This document shows positions 63,392-64,000 of a stretch of 64,000 bases of DNA, in pieces. The DNA comes from Sinorhizobium chiapasense (GTDB lineage Bacteria > Pseudomonadota > Alphaproteobacteria > Rhizobiales > Rhizobiaceae): assembly GCF_036488675.1 (NCBI RefSeq), contig NZ_CP133152.1, positions 1,569,161 through 1,633,160 of the forward strand, written 5' to 3'. The notes beneath the pieces are model-generated. The model was not told the DNA's origin. It saw only the letters and a list, made by a program, of their open reading frames with translations, and did no database searches. Each line of letters starts with the position of its first letter. The stretch's first letter is position 1. A program made the translations under genes and the position numbers.

Positions 63392-63410
63392 ATAGTCTAC
63401 TAATTTTATG
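63392..63410 (-). promoter_or_regulatory. candidate promoter/operator motif shared with 74-99
   Basis: The plus strand reads ATAGTCTA-CTA-ATTTTATG, 62-80 bases upstream of the 59-residue gene. See the entry at 74-99 for the second occurrence. Confidence 0.35.
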
Positions 63411-63791
63411 TTCTAACACGCCTACTCTCCAGCCGCTGATCAGCTGCTCCAGATGGGTTCGACCTCATGTGGAATCATGGCTAAGTCCGCACCTCGCGGA
63501 TGGAAAAGATGTGCGATCGAGCTTCACTCTTGGGATAGGAACTGAGCAAATTCAAAGTGTTACATTGGCCTTCGTGGCAACGGCCCTGCCACCACTCAAA
63601 CCGGCAAGCTATCGCCGCCCCGCCGTTCGCGCCGCCAGCCTCCCCTGCCCGCGCCCGATCGGAAGCACTCCGACTGGCTCATACGGAGCCGTGCCATAGT
63701 TTGCGCTCGCCACGGCGCTGGGCTGTTGTCCGCGTCAATTGACGCCGCCGGCGACTTGCGGGTGCGCCACGGGCACCGCGGCAGCGGTCTG

Positions 63792-63807
63792 GTTGTCCGC
63801 GGACAAC
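63792..63807. promoter_or_regulatory. parS-type partition site 1 of a repABC replicon
   Basis: GTTGTCCGCGGACAAC is a perfect palindrome and fits GTTNNCNGCNGNNAAC, the site bound by RepB in repABC plasmids. A degenerate half-copy (GTTGTCCGC) occurs at 63725-63733. Confidence 0.75.
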
Positions 63808-63831
63808 CGCATCGAGATGCCGCTCAAAAAA

Positions 63832-63847
63832 GTTGTCCGCGGACAAC
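63832..63847. promoter_or_regulatory. parS-type partition site 2 of a repABC replicon
   Basis: This is identical to site 1, 40 bases away. A shorter palindrome, ACTGTTGAACAGT, overlaps its right end at 63846-63858. Confidence 0.75.
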
Positions 63848-63920
63848 TGTTGAACAGTGAAATTCATAAAACTGCGACGCTCGGGCGGGATAAAAGAGCT
63901 TTTTGTTAAGCGTTTGTAAA

Positions 63921-63948
63921 TTGGCAACGAATCGGCGCATAGTATAAC
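63921..63948 (+). promoter_or_regulatory. probable repABC promoter with flanking inverted repeat
   Basis: TTGGCA and TATAAC are 16 bases apart. AACTGCGCA (63946-63954) and TGCGCAGTT (63978-63986) form an inverted repeat over the start region, a likely operator. A GGAG at 63991-63994 is followed at once by ATG, so the true repA start is probably just past the window. Apart from these sites, 63411-64000 shows no supported gene. Confidence 0.55.
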
Positions 63949-64000
63949 TGCGCAGATTGGTTCCTATTGTCGAATTTTGCGCAGTTTTCCGGAGATGGCG

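Noticed and set aside
63469..63742. short plus-strand frames before the parS sites
   Set aside because: They have no ribosome site, overlap each other and resemble degenerate intergenic sequence.
1..64000. tRNA, rRNA and CRISPR features
   Set aside because: I saw no cloverleaf, rRNA-like conserved block or regularly spaced direct repeats; a covariance-model search would be needed to exclude small RNAs.

Overview
The window is high-GC alphaproteobacterial DNA and best fits an Ensifer/Sinorhizobium-type rhizobium. The evidence is a nap-nir-nor denitrification block ordered as in Sinorhizobium, a complete thuR/thuEFGKAB trehalose cluster, a TGA-N9-TCA iron operator of the RirA type, and many RIME-like mosaic palindromic repeats. 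Two dyads at the right edge match the parS consensus of repABC replicons (GTTNNCNGCNGNNAAC) and are followed by a promoter pointing out of the window. The DNA is therefore probably a repABC megaplasmid or chromid read up to the front of repA. This identification is inference; no rRNA or tRNA was seen.

Layout. 1-2.3 kb: sulfur-acquisition oxidoreductase (SfnB-like) and an Rrf2 regulator. 2.7-7.9 kb: iron/siderophore-type ABC importer with two paralogous binding proteins behind an IRO box, and a divergent methyltransferase. 8.0-12.5 kb: nnrR, nirV, nirK and nnrS. 13.0-14.5 kb: a serralysin-type secreted protease lying between two inverted repeat copies. 14.7-19.0 kb: DUF59, two DUF2249 proteins, a 12-TM NnrS-like protein and hemN. 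19.9-25.6 kb: norCBQD and norEF. 25.8-26.8 kb: a 51-residue membrane protein and nnrU. 26.8-32.2 kb: ubiD-ubiX divergent from ubiT-ubiU-ubiV, followed by an unknown gene and a DUF454 gene. 32.3-37.7 kb: napEFDABC and pseudoazurin. 38-43 kb: TetR with an RND efflux pair. 43.3-44.5 kb: dodecin and an SPW-repeat protein. 44.8-52.8 kb: thuBAKGFE and divergent thuR. 53-63.3 kb: accessory genes (flavoprotein, EamA exporter with LysR, TetR with a Bcr/CflA MFS pump, intradiol dioxygenase-like protein, EF-G-like GTPase, HutC, a 59-residue protein). 63.3-64 kb: parS/repABC leader.

How it works together. Nitrate is reduced by Nap, nitrite by NirK (electron donor probably the pseudoazurin) and NO by NorCB; no nos genes are present, so the window covers nitrate to N2O. 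Anaerobic support is encoded alongside: oxygen-independent haem synthesis (HemN) and ubiquinone synthesis (UbiTUV with UbiD/UbiX). Sites of the form TTG-N8-CAA stand in front of nnrS/nirK, the DUF2249 gene, hemN, norC, norE, nnrU, ubiTUV and azu, which suggests one FNR/NnrR-type regulon. I saw no such site before napE.
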